From assembly GCA_905199445.1 (NCBI GenBank), contig CAJKGK010000020.1, positions 5,058 to 69,057 of the forward strand: DNA of 64,000 nucleotides. The letters run 5' to 3'. Below the pieces are notes generated by a model that was not told where the DNA came from, searched no databases, and saw only the letters and a list, made by a program, of their open reading frames with translations. The translations under genes were made by a program, and so were the position numbers. This document shows, piece by piece, positions 36,994-45,077 of the stretch (positions are counted from its first letter, which is position 1; each line of letters opens with the position of its first letter). The stretch is from an uncultured Lachnospiraceae bacterium (lineage in GTDB: Bacteria; Bacillota; Clostridia; Lachnospirales; Lachnospiraceae).

Positions 36994-37905
36994 TCACAGT
37001 TTCGCAGCATCCACCTGCTTCCTCCATGGTATCGACGGCGCAGCACCTTTGACGGTTACTGCCATAGCCGCAGCCCTGGATGCCCTGTCCATTGCCGTTT
37101 GTATGTCATCGCCGGCCAGAATACCGCTCATGACATAACCGGTAAATGTATCGCCGGCCGCAGTCGTGTCCACGGCTCTGACACGGTAAGCCTTCTGAAT
37201 CACAGTTTGTCCCCTGTCTTTGTATACAGATCCCCGACTGCCCAATGTCATAATAATCTTCATATTCGGGAAACGCTCTATACATGCATCTGCCAGCTGA
37301 TTCTCATCTGTTATCCCTAAAGAGTCTCTGCCAAAAACGCCCTCATAAACCTGACGAATTTCAATCTCGTTAAGAATCAGATAATCGACAGTTCCAATGG
37401 AACAAGCCAGCAGTGTTTCATCTGCCGGAGATGGATTCAGTACAATTTTCATCCCCTTTTTGTAGGCTGATTCCATAATATAAGCCAGCTGATTAATCTC
37501 ATTCTGAAGAAGTATATAATCGCCGGCTTCAAAATCCGCCAGCACACGATCCACATCCCCTTCAGTAAGTGACTGATTGGCACCTCCGAAAAGCATAATA
37601 CAGTTTTGTCCGCTTTTATCATTTTGGATAATCGCATGTCCGGTCTGAACAGGCTTTTCGCAAATATATTTAACAGAAATACCTTGATCTTCAAGAAGCT
37701 TTATAAGCATTTGTCCATCCCTGCCCACAGCGCCTGCATGATACACATCAATGCCGCTGCGTTTTAACGCAATAGACTGGTTTAACCCCTTACCGCCGGC
37801 AAACAAATCCAGGCGGCTGGCTGCCAGCGTTTCCCCCGGACACACAAAATGATCCACCGAATAAACATTGTCAATATTTAAAGAACCAAAATTTAAAAAC
37901 TTCAT
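36994..37905 (-). CDS. PfkB-family sugar kinase, ribokinase-like
   Basis: The 303-residue kinase has the PfkB N-terminal pattern LDLFAGGKGLNQSIALKRSG and the C-terminal signature VDTTAAGDTFTGYVMSG with the catalytic Asp in AAGDTF. NPSPADE and ILNEIEIRQV match ribokinases. It probably phosphorylates ribose or a related furanose. It is the last gene in a run spmA, hydrolase, spmB, kinase (48 bp after spmB), not in a ribose-transport operon, so the true substrate is open. GGGG SD 7 nt before the ATG. Confidence 0.82.
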   Translation of the reverse strand: MKFLNFGSLNIDNVYSVDHFVCPGETLAASRLDLFAGGKGLNQSIALKRSGIDVYHAGAVGRDGQMLIKLLEDQGISVKYICEKPVQTGHAIIQNDKSGQNCIMLFGGANQSLTEGDVDRVLADFEAGDYILLQNEINQLAYIMESAYKKGMKIVLNPSPADETLLACSIGTVDYLILNEIEIRQVYEGVFGRDSLGITDENQLADACIERFPNMKIIMTLGSRGSVYKDRGQTVIQKAYRVRAVDTTAAGDTFTGYVMSGILAGDDIQTAMDRASRAAAMAVTVKGAAPSIPWRKQVDAAKL

Positions 37906-37953
37906 GTTTCATCCCCATTTCCCAAAATAATAAAGTCCAAAATTTAAGCCGTG

Positions 37954-38472
37954 TCACATCATTGCCGCCAGCACCATACTGGCCGCCGTCCCGGCAGCCG
38001 TGGATAACAGTGCTCCGGACAATGTCCACCTGGTTTTTGTCACCTTTGCCGCAATAAAATAAACGGACATTGTATAAAATATTGTTTCCGTGCTGGAAAG
38101 CACAAGCGATGATACCAAACCATTATAAGAATCCACACCGTATTTTTCATAAATGTCCAAAAGTAAACCTGTAGAAGCTGAGGAGGAAAACATTTTAACA
38201 ATCATTAATGTAAATACTTCCACGGCCATATTCAGCTTTTCAAGAATTGGATGAAGCAGCTGCCCCAACAAGTCAAATGCAGACGAAGCCCGAAGGACCC
38301 CCACGGCCAGCATTAGCCCCGCCAGTGTAGGTAAAATATCCGCCACAACCCTGAGTCCGTCTTTTGCTCCCTCCACGAAAGTATCATAAACAGGTATTTT
38401 TCTCATCAAGCCATAAATTACGATTAGAATAATAATTACAGGCAAAATATATGCAGAAAACGCAGCCATCAT
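37954..38472 (-). CDS. spmB: Spore maturation protein B
   Basis: The 172-residue, nucleoside-recognition (Gate) domain membrane protein matches SpmB in length and motifs: VYDTFVEGAKDGLRVVADILP, MFSSSASTGLLLDIYEKYGVDSYNG, SSTETIFYTMSVYF. With SpmA it is needed for spore core dehydration. The longer frame from 38553 has no SD; the ATG at 38472 fits the family start. Unusually, it is separated from spmA by a lipoprotein hydrolase gene. Confidence 0.92.
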   Translation of the reverse strand: MMAAFSAYILPVIIILIVIYGLMRKIPVYDTFVEGAKDGLRVVADILPTLAGLMLAVGVLRASSAFDLLGQLLHPILEKLNMAVEVFTLMIVKMFSSSASTGLLLDIYEKYGVDSYNGLVSSLVLSSTETIFYTMSVYFIAAKVTKTRWTLSGALLSTAAGTAASMVLAAMM

Positions 38473-38536
38473 AAAAACACATCCAAATTCCAGCTTGATA
38501 CATCTTATGTTACAGCGTGTATCTATATTCCCTGTC

Positions 38537-39982
38537 TTAAATAAACGGGTCATTTATAAATGACGCAATATCCTCAATCACCCTGGCATCTACCGTCTGT
38601 GCCTTCATATAGGCCTGTGATCCCTGAGATTTTTCACCGTTCATAAATAAATGTGTCAGACCTGTATATGTTTTAAATGTCCAGTGCTCACTTTCACCAT
38701 AAGCCGCCTGCCACAAATCATAATCCTCCAGGGTTACCTGATAGTCTTCTTCACCCTGAAGTACAAGGCAGGGTTCTGTGATCGATGATGCGGTTTCCAC
38801 AGGGTCATAAGTTTGCACATCCTTCCAGTAGGCCGGGTAAGCCCCCAGCACAGGCGTATTCGGATCAAGGTTATCCAGATTATGCTCAATCTGATCAAGT
38901 GATTCATAAATTTCTGCCAGCTGATCCTTTTGTGCCTCACTCTGGACTGGATTGATGGATGCCAGAAATTCATACTGCTCACGCATCATTCCTGCCAGAG
39001 GTCTTGCCGGTGCTGCCAGAAAAATATAGCCTTCAGCTGATATGCCCTGTTCTTCCAGTGTATGATGAATCCTTGGCAGTGCGCCCCCACCCAGACTATG
39101 CCCTAACACAAAAATCCGTTCACTGTCAATTTGATCCTGTTTTTTCAGCAGCGCAACCGCACCGGCAGCGTCAGCTACAGTCTCATCATTCAGCGTCAGC
39201 TGAGGATCAGCTGCCATTTCCTTCGAATAAACATAGGTGCGTTTATCGTAACGGTAAACCGCAATTCCCTTTTGAGCCAGCCCCCAGGCAATATCCCGAA
39301 ACGGTTTATTTTTCAATAGGGTTTCGTCCCGATCATTATTGCCGGACCCGTGAACAAGCACTACCGCCGGAAACGGACCATCCCCGGAAGGCAGCGTCAG
39401 CGTTCCCGGAAGACACCATCCCTCATGGCCGGCCACCGGAAAATTCAAATCAACCTCCGAAAGACCAGAAGGAAGAGATGCACTCTCTTCCTCCTGTCCG
39501 TTACCTGTATATTCCAGTGTAAAAATTCCCTGAATTCGGCCTTCAGTATCAATGCTTACCGTCAAATTAACATTTTGAATCTCAAACTGGCAGGGTACAC
39601 TGTAGGTTTCAAAATTGTCGCCACACGAAACAATCACATCTTCCATAGCTTTAAGTTCTCCCAGAGTTTGAAGCGATTGCTGAAGTGCCTCAAAACCGCC
39701 CTGGGCCTCAAGCTGAGACTTAAGCTCATCTGTATATGTATAATTATTTTCCAGATCCTCTGCACTGCCGTTTAAAAGAACATCAAAATAAGCTTTGGCA
39801 TCAAAATCGGAGACAATTTCACTTTCCGATGCAGTGGTGCTTTCTCCTCTGTCTTTAGTATCCTCCGAAGCCTCTGTCTGTGAAGCTGTCTGGCCTTCGT
39901 TACTCTGACACCCGGTCAGTCCCATAACCAGAAATCCGGCCATTAAAACAGCTGCTAACTTTTTAATCATTATATGCATCAT
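38537..39982 (-). CDS. Lipoprotein: DUF3887 domain plus alpha/beta hydrolase
   Basis: The 481-residue lipoprotein (lipobox MGLTGCQSN, Cys near 25) has an acidic linker, a DUF3887 domain at about 63-155 and an alpha/beta hydrolase with VVLVHGSGNNDRD (oxyanion), nucleophile Ser in GHSLGGGALP, Asp in QGEEDYQVT and His in GLTHLFM. The combination is known from extracellular Firmicutes hydrolases of unknown substrate. GGAGG SD; the first or second ATG could be used. It sits between spmA (102 bp upstream) and spmB (64 bp downstream), an unexpected place. Confidence 0.85.
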   Translation of the reverse strand: MMHIMIKKLAAVLMAGFLVMGLTGCQSNEGQTASQTEASEDTKDRGESTTASESEIVSDFDAKAYFDVLLNGSAEDLENNYTYTDELKSQLEAQGGFEALQQSLQTLGELKAMEDVIVSCGDNFETYSVPCQFEIQNVNLTVSIDTEGRIQGIFTLEYTGNGQEEESASLPSGLSEVDLNFPVAGHEGWCLPGTLTLPSGDGPFPAVVLVHGSGNNDRDETLLKNKPFRDIAWGLAQKGIAVYRYDKRTYVYSKEMAADPQLTLNDETVADAAGAVALLKKQDQIDSERIFVLGHSLGGGALPRIHHTLEEQGISAEGYIFLAAPARPLAGMMREQYEFLASINPVQSEAQKDQLAEIYESLDQIEHNLDNLDPNTPVLGAYPAYWKDVQTYDPVETASSITEPCLVLQGEEDYQVTLEDYDLWQAAYGESEHWTFKTYTGLTHLFMNGEKSQGSQAYMKAQTVDARVIEDIASFINDPFI

Positions 39983-40083
39983 CGTTTCCTCCTATCTGAT
40001 CTTTATTTTAAATGATTTTTTCAAAAACACAAGTATATGAACATGAGATATATAAAAATGAACATGAAGTAAGGATTCCTGCA

Positions 40084-40650
40084 TCAGCTTCTTACTTTAC
40101 AATACACAATAGCAGCCAGTGTACTGACCATCGTTGCGGCAATCGCCGGCCCTACAATTGCCGTGGGCGCAGCACTGCCGTACTGGCTTCTGTAAGCGAT
40201 GATGCTGACTGGAATCAACTGCAATGATGAAATATTTAAAATCAGGAATGTACACATGGCATTACTGGCTGTTTTTCTATATCCGTTCAATTCTCCCAGC
40301 AGTTCCATTGCCCGAAGACCGGCAGGGGTAGCCGCCCATCCAAGTCCAAGAATATTCGCCACGCAGTTTGTTGCAATATATTCTCCGGCAGGATGGTCCT
40401 TTGGAACATCCGGAAAAAGCAGTCCCAATGCCGGCCGAAGCCACGTGGAAAGTTTTTCTAAAAGTCCGGACTTTTCTGCAATTTTTAAAACACCTGTCCA
40501 CATGGCCATCACCCCCAGCATGGTTATACAAAGTTGAACCGCATCCTGAGAAGATGAAATCACAGCTTCTGAAATATCCTGCATATGTCCCGTCACCGCG
40601 CCAATCACAAAGCCCAGGACAAGCATTCCTGTCCACAAATAATTTAACAT
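40084..40650 (-). CDS. spmA: Spore maturation protein A
   Basis: The 188-residue Gate-domain membrane protein has MLNYLWTGMLVLGFVIGAVTG, LCITMLGVMAMWTGVLKIAEKSGL, the NCVANILGLGWAATPAGLRAMELL segment and NTSS-like LILNISSLQLIPVSI, all typical of SpmA. It acts with SpmB in spore maturation. A GTG three codons upstream is possible; the ATG at 40650 has GGTGAG 4 nt ahead. No SigE/SigG-type promoter was confidently placed upstream. Confidence 0.93.
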   Translation of the reverse strand: MLNYLWTGMLVLGFVIGAVTGHMQDISEAVISSSQDAVQLCITMLGVMAMWTGVLKIAEKSGLLEKLSTWLRPALGLLFPDVPKDHPAGEYIATNCVANILGLGWAATPAGLRAMELLGELNGYRKTASNAMCTFLILNISSLQLIPVSIIAYRSQYGSAAPTAIVGPAIAATMVSTLAAIVYCKVRS

Positions 40651-40740
40651 TTTTCTCACCTGTCTGGTTATTCTATATAATATAGGCCTTAGATTTTCAA
40701 ATTATTCATTAGATTTAATGACGTTCGTCTCAAAGACCTT

Positions 40741-40770
40741 TTGACCCAGTCATCCTGTGTATGATATAAT
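40741..40770 (+). promoter_or_regulatory. Promoter of the GH3 lipoprotein gene
   Basis: TTGACC (40741-40746), 18-bp spacer, TATAAT (40765-40770), about 135 bp before the ATG. Confidence 0.7.
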
Positions 40771-40907
40771 TGATAAATAGTGAATCCAATCTGGATATAC
40801 GTTCAGAGCCGTGCCAAAACCAGATGTTCTGGTGATTGATGTACAGACAATATCCATGATTTATATGGAAAATTTCCCCAAAAATTTAAAAGGAAGCAGG
40901 TGTAACA

Positions 40908-42140
40908 ATGAAACTGAAAAAACTGTGTACAGGTGTCATTCTGACCGTCATGACAGTGGGGCTTACCTCCTGTCAGTATATAGAAGCTGCTTTTAAAACG
41001 CCGCCTGAAACTGAGGCTACCCATTTAACGATTCATGAAAAAATGCCTCAGTCCCAGCCGGAATCTGTTACAGAAACCGAAAGTACAAAACAGCCCTCCG
41101 GCAATACGGCCATCGAAGTTGACATGCCGGATGTGGACTGCCGTGCGAAGGAGCTATTGGAAGAAATGACCCTGGAGGAAAAGGTTGGTCAGATGTTTAT
41201 CGCCCGCTGCCCGGAGACAGATGGCGCAGCTTTGGCCCAGCAATATCATCTGGGCGGCTATGTTTTATTTGGACGGGATTTTGAAAATAAAACGAAAGAC
41301 CAGATTATTGCCGATATCCAAGGCTATCAGTCCGTCTCTGCTGTTCCTATGTTTATTGCTGTGGATGAGGAAGGGGGTACCGTCAATCGGGTGAGTACAA
41401 ACCCCAATCTGCGCTCTGTTCCCTTCTGGGCTTCCCAGGATCTGTATGCCGAGGGCGGTTTTGAACTGATTGCCAGCGATACTGAAGAAAAATGTAATCT
41501 CCTGGAATCTCTGGGCATTAATCTGAATCTGGCACCGGTATGTGATATTTCCACAAACCCGCTTGACTATATTTACCCCCGAACCTTTGGCCAGGATGCC
41601 GATCTGACTTCGCAATATGTTGAAACCGTTGTAAGCATGATGAACGCCAAAAAAATGGGAAGCACCCTGAAACACTTTCCAGGTTATGGCAGCAATTCAG
41701 ATACGCATACCGGTATTTCTATTGACCCCCGCAGTTATGACCAGCTGGCAGCCAATGATTTTCTGCCGTTTCAGGCTGGAATAAACGCCGGAGCCACTTC
41801 GGTACTTGTCTCCCATAATGTGATTCAAAGCATCGAAGACAATGTCCCGGCTTCACTGTCTCCAAAAGTTCACGAGGTTCTTCGGGAGGCCCTGAATTTT
41901 CAGGGTATTATCATGACAGATGATCTGTCCATGGACGCCATCAGTGAATACAGCGGCAGCAGTGACCCGGCCGTTTTGGCCGTAGCCGCAGGCAATGATC
42001 TGATCTGTACCACAGATTTTACCACGCAGATCCCGGCCGTTATAGAAGCTGTTGAAAACGGAAATCTCACAGAAAGTCAGATCGATGCAGCGGTTTTACG
42101 TATTCTGGATGCAAAACTGGCCCTGGATATTATAGAATAA
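40908..42140 (+). CDS. GH3 family lipoprotein, beta-N-acetylhexosaminidase (NagZ-like)
   Basis: The 410-residue protein has a signal and lipobox (GLTSCQ, Cys near 22), a Thr/Glu linker, and a single GH3 barrel: LEEKVGQMF, FIAVDEEGGTVNRV, the KHFPGYGSNSDTHTG loop with the catalytic-acid His, and nucleophile Asp in IIMTDDLSMDAI. This single-domain form with KHFPGxG is the NagZ/beta-hexosaminidase branch, which releases GlcNAc from muropeptides, rather than a beta-xylosidase. Surface anchoring suggests cell-wall turnover or scavenging. GGAAG SD. Stands alone with its own promoter and terminator. Confidence 0.9.
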   Translation: MKLKKLCTGVILTVMTVGLTSCQYIEAAFKTPPETEATHLTIHEKMPQSQPESVTETESTKQPSGNTAIEVDMPDVDCRAKELLEEMTLEEKVGQMFIARCPETDGAALAQQYHLGGYVLFGRDFENKTKDQIIADIQGYQSVSAVPMFIAVDEEGGTVNRVSTNPNLRSVPFWASQDLYAEGGFELIASDTEEKCNLLESLGINLNLAPVCDISTNPLDYIYPRTFGQDADLTSQYVETVVSMMNAKKMGSTLKHFPGYGSNSDTHTGISIDPRSYDQLAANDFLPFQAGINAGATSVLVSHNVIQSIEDNVPASLSPKVHEVLREALNFQGIIMTDDLSMDAISEYSGSSDPAVLAVAAGNDLICTTDFTTQIPAVIEAVENGNLTESQIDAAVLRILDAKLALDIIE

Positions 42141-42146
42141 TGAACA

Positions 42147-42196
42147 AAAAATCGGCGGCACCGGAAAATCAATCAGATTCCGGCACTGCCGATTTT
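42147..42196 (+). terminator. Terminator of the GH3 gene
   Basis: AAAATCGGC and CCGGAA pair with TTCCGG and GCCGATTTTT (a two-segment stem with an internal loop), ending in a T run shortly after the stop codon. Confidence 0.8.
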
Positions 42197-42254
42197 TGAA
42201 GTTTCAGATTTTTTAAGTTTCAGATTTTAGGGTCCAGATTTTTTAGTTTCAGAT
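42194..42254. repeat. Four-copy tandem repeat, about 15 bp
   Basis: Unit TTTT(T)AAGTTTCAGAT repeats at 42194-42209, 42210-42225, 42226-42239 (diverged, GGGTCCAGAT) and 42240-42254. It directly abuts the GH3 terminator and overlaps the stop codon of the LysR gene. No function evident; likely slippage-generated. Confidence 0.7.
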
Positions 42255-43151
42255 CGTTTGCGTTTGGATTTCTTTCAGGACTTCAAGAAGACACTGAATA
42301 AAACTCTGAATCACCTTGTCCTCCCACTTTTTCTTCCATAAAAGCTTAACCACATGAGAAGAATCCAGGGGGATTTTTCTAAAATCCGGATGACGGCATT
42401 CCCGATTCCACTCATCCACAATAGCAACCCCCATGTTGCACTGAACGCCCACCATCATGGCATCCGTGCCGCTGACGACCCGAACCTTAGGCAAAAAACC
42501 ATAAGGTTTGCAAAAGCCTCTGACCAGATCCCGACTATAAATCGATGTATCATTATCTGCCGTCACAAGGAAGCTCTCATCTTTAAAATCAAAAGGCGTT
42601 AAATCCGGCTTTTGAGCCAGCGGATGTTTTGCGGAAAACAAAAGCATCCGGGGAAGCTCGCACAAATCTATACCTGTAATTTCTTCCTGATCCACCACAT
42701 TGGGATCTATGGAAATCACCATATCCTCCACCTCTGAAATCAGCATATTTTCCACACAGTTGACTTCATAGCTGTTAATTCGAAGTGTAACCTTTTCATT
42801 TCTTTCATAAAATCTGCGGACAGCCTCCGGCAAAAACGGTGAGACATCCCAACAGTTGACAACCCCCAGCCTGACAATACGCTGTTCACTTTCAGACAAA
42901 AGCTGTGCGTGAATCTTTATATTGTTCAACTCAATTTTATATTCCATAAAAAACTGATTAAACATTTCTCCGGCTTTGGTCAGATGCACAGACTTGTTTG
43001 TTCGTTCGAATAAGGTATAGCCCAGTTCCTCCTCCAGCGCCAGAATCTGACGGCTGATTGCAGGCTGTGAAACAAACAGCTCCCTAGCTGCCTTTGTAAA
43101 ACTTAAGTGTCTGGCTACAGCCAGAAAATAATCAATCTGTAAATCATTCAT
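42249..43151 (-). CDS. LysR-family transcriptional regulator
   Basis: The 300-residue protein has an N-terminal winged helix (MNDLQIDYFLAVARHLSFTKAARELFVSQPAISRQI) and a LysR substrate-binding domain from about residue 90. The ATG at 43151 follows AGGGA by 9 nt; an ATG three codons upstream overlaps that SD. The gene stands alone, convergent with the GH3 gene and upstream of tRNA-Lys, so its target cannot be guessed from context. The stop lies in a tandem repeat. Confidence 0.88.
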   Translation of the reverse strand: MNDLQIDYFLAVARHLSFTKAARELFVSQPAISRQILALEEELGYTLFERTNKSVHLTKAGEMFNQFFMEYKIELNNIKIHAQLLSESEQRIVRLGVVNCWDVSPFLPEAVRRFYERNEKVTLRINSYEVNCVENMLISEVEDMVISIDPNVVDQEEITGIDLCELPRMLLFSAKHPLAQKPDLTPFDFKDESFLVTADNDTSIYSRDLVRGFCKPYGFLPKVRVVSGTDAMMVGVQCNMGVAIVDEWNRECRHPDFRKIPLDSSHVVKLLWKKKWEDKVIQSFIQCLLEVLKEIQTQTI

Positions 43152-43392
43152 AAATGCCATTCCCTTTTTAATTACTTAGTTTAAATTACTGATGTTTTTG
43201 TACGCAATGACTGTATATACTTTTTTTATTATAACATTTCCTTGTTCCCGTAATGTAAGTATAACATTAACCACTGCTTTTGGCTACCTTAACCCATTGT
43301 CTAAAATCCACGAGATTGGGATAGCTTTATTTCAAGCAACTTCATAATGATTATTATTCGTTAAATTTTTTTAATTTTTTTTAAAAAAGGTA
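43152..43392. promoter_or_regulatory. LysR upstream region with repeats
   Basis: No gene seen. Two ATAACATT copies (43231-43238 and 43261-43268) lie 30 bp apart, and TAATGT/ACATTA form an inverted repeat with a 7-bp spacer (43251-43269), a T-N11-A-like dyad that could be a LysR autoregulatory site. Assignment is weak. Confidence 0.35.
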
Positions 43393-43421
43393 TTGCATTT
43401 TTCTGAAAAGTCATTTATAAT
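43393..43421 (+). promoter_or_regulatory. tRNA-Lys promoter
   Basis: TTGCAT (43393-43398), 17-bp spacer, consensus TATAAT (43416-43421), about 40 bp before the tRNA. Confidence 0.8.
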
Positions 43422-43461
43422 AGGTTTTGCTGTTGAGGCAGTAACACAAAAGATAACATAA

Positions 43462-43534
43462 GCGCTTCTAGCTCAGTTGGTAGAGCACCTGACTCTTAAT
43501 CAGGGTGTCCAGGGTTCGAGCCCCTGGAGGCGCA
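43462..43534 (+). tRNA. tRNA-Lys (anticodon CTT)
   Basis: The 73-nt cloverleaf has acceptor GCGCTTC/GAGGCGC with discriminator A, D-loop AGCTCAGTTGGTAGAGC, anticodon stem CTGA.. with loop CTCTTAA (anticodon CTT) and T-loop GGTTCGAGCCC. The CCA is not encoded. Single gene with its own promoter. Confidence 0.97.
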
Positions 43535-43564
43535 CTTAAAAGCACTGTTTTTGCGGACTTATGA

Positions 43565-43585
43565 GCCGTGGGGACGGTGTTTTTC
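43565..43585 (+). terminator. Probable terminator after tRNA-Lys
   Basis: Short stem GCCGT, GGGG loop, ACGGT, then GTTTTT, 30 nt after the tRNA. The stem is only 5 bp (one G-U), so this is tentative. Confidence 0.5.
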
Positions 43586-43725
43586 AGTTCTCCAAACTTT
43601 TTCTTTATTTCTGCAGAATTCCCCCTTGTATTTCTCATAACAACATGCGTATAATCTATATATAACCCTCAGAGGATATGCCGCCGCTGAGTTTTCAAAC
43701 AATTCATCACAGAGAGGTCGTACTT

Positions 43726-45057
43726 ATGGAAAACAAAGAAAAAAATCCCCTTCCCCAGACCCCTGATCCGGCTCAGGAATCCCTTTCCCCCATGAAAAAC
43801 AGAAGCCGTTTTCAGGCCAACAAAAAGTATTTTACAATCTGCATTTATGCGATTATTACCTTCTGTATCTGTCTGCTCCTTTTTAAGTTTATTAATAACT
43901 GGCAAGATACCAAAGCCCACATAGCCGACATGTGCAATATGCTCTCTCCCTTCCTCATCGCCTTTCTGATTGCATATTTTATCAATCCGCTGATCCGCAA
44001 CATTGACCGGATTCTGTTTAGCCGAACCCTTAAGGATAAGTTTGTCCGTCTGCACAGAGTTGTTTCTCTGATTATTGCCTATATCATTTTTATCGGCATG
44101 ATTGCTCTGCTTCTGAAATTTGTCATTCCGCAGGTAGGAACAAGTATTCTTGAATTGATTAAACAGGCCCCCACCATGTATGACAATATGGTTAATGGTA
44201 TTAATGAATTTATCATTGCACATCCCAATCTGGATCTTGACTATATCCAGGATTTTGTCAACAGTAATCTTCCGGTGATTTTTTCCTATGCTCAGGATTT
44301 TATGAGCAGTATGCTGCCTGTCATTTACAGTGCCGGACTTTCCATTATCAGCTGGATTATCAATATCGTACTGGCTTTTGTCATTTCCTGTTATCTGATG
44401 TGGGATAAAGAAAACCTTCTTCGCTCCATAAAAAAAATCATGTATGCACTTTTAAAAGAAAATCATGCAGCAAAGGTCATTGCCATTGTCAAAAAATGTA
44501 ACGATATTTTCAGCGGTTTTATTATCGGCAAAGCCATTGACTCCCTGATTATCGGCATTTTATGTTTCATCCTTATGTGCATCCTCAAGCTTCCCTATGC
44601 GATTTTAATCAGTGTGGTTGTAGGCGTTACGAATATGATTCCCTACTTCGGGCCATTTATCGGAGCCATTCCAGGGGCATTAATCCTATTGATTATCAGT
44701 CCAAAGCTGTCGCTGATTTTTATTATTATGGTTTTTGCACTTCAGCAGTTTGACGGTAATATCCTTGGCCCCAAAATTCTTGGTGATTCCACCGGCCTTC
44801 AGCCGATCTGGATTATTTTCGCCATCACAGTAGGCGGTTATACAGCTGGCCCTGTGGGAATGTTTTTGGGCGTTCCGATTACGGCTGTCATCGCATACCT
44901 TCTGAATTGCATGATTGAGTACCTCATTCGTAAACGCCATCTGTCTCCGGAAGTAGCGCAGATGCTGGCCCCGCCCCAAAAACCTGCCAAGACAGAAAAC
45001 AGCAGACATACCGGCCCGGCTTCCATCATAAAGCGCTTTGGCACCAGGAAAAAATAA
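43726..45057 (+). CDS. AI-2E family transporter (YtvI/PerM-like permease)
   Basis: The 443-residue membrane protein has a hydrophilic N-tail, about eight helices and the family region SGFIIGKAIDSLIIGILCFILM, VTNMIPYFGPFIGAIPGALILL and GPKILGDSTGLQPIWIIFAI. Some members move autoinducer-2 or act as Na+/H+ antiporters; the role here is open. The frame begins at 43678, but the ATG at 43726 with AGAGAGG 8 nt ahead is the likely start. It is followed 20 bp later by the ABC-class ATPase gene. Confidence 0.88.
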   Translation: MENKEKNPLPQTPDPAQESLSPMKNRSRFQANKKYFTICIYAIITFCICLLLFKFINNWQDTKAHIADMCNMLSPFLIAFLIAYFINPLIRNIDRILFSRTLKDKFVRLHRVVSLIIAYIIFIGMIALLLKFVIPQVGTSILELIKQAPTMYDNMVNGINEFIIAHPNLDLDYIQDFVNSNLPVIFSYAQDFMSSMLPVIYSAGLSIISWIINIVLAFVISCYLMWDKENLLRSIKKIMYALLKENHAAKVIAIVKKCNDIFSGFIIGKAIDSLIIGILCFILMCILKLPYAILISVVVGVTNMIPYFGPFIGAIPGALILLIISPKLSLIFIIMVFALQQFDGNILGPKILGDSTGLQPIWIIFAITVGGYTAGPVGMFLGVPITAVIAYLLNCMIEYLIRKRHLSPEVAQMLAPPQKPAKTENSRHTGPASIIKRFGTRKK

Positions 45058-45077
45058 CATCAGAGAGGATTTTATTT

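Noticed and set aside
40908..42140. The GH3 gene as the missing beta-xylosidase of the xylose system
   Set aside because: Its KHFPGxG and single-domain layout fit the NagZ hexosaminidase branch, and it has its own isolated promoter and terminator.
43183..43197. A second XylR-like half-site (CTTAGTTTAAATTAC) before the LysR gene
   Set aside because: Only one half matches; no inverted partner at the right spacing.
43462..43534. tRNA-Lys as an integration site for the integrase relic
   Set aside because: The relic is 18 kb away and no repeat of the tRNA 3' end was seen beside it.
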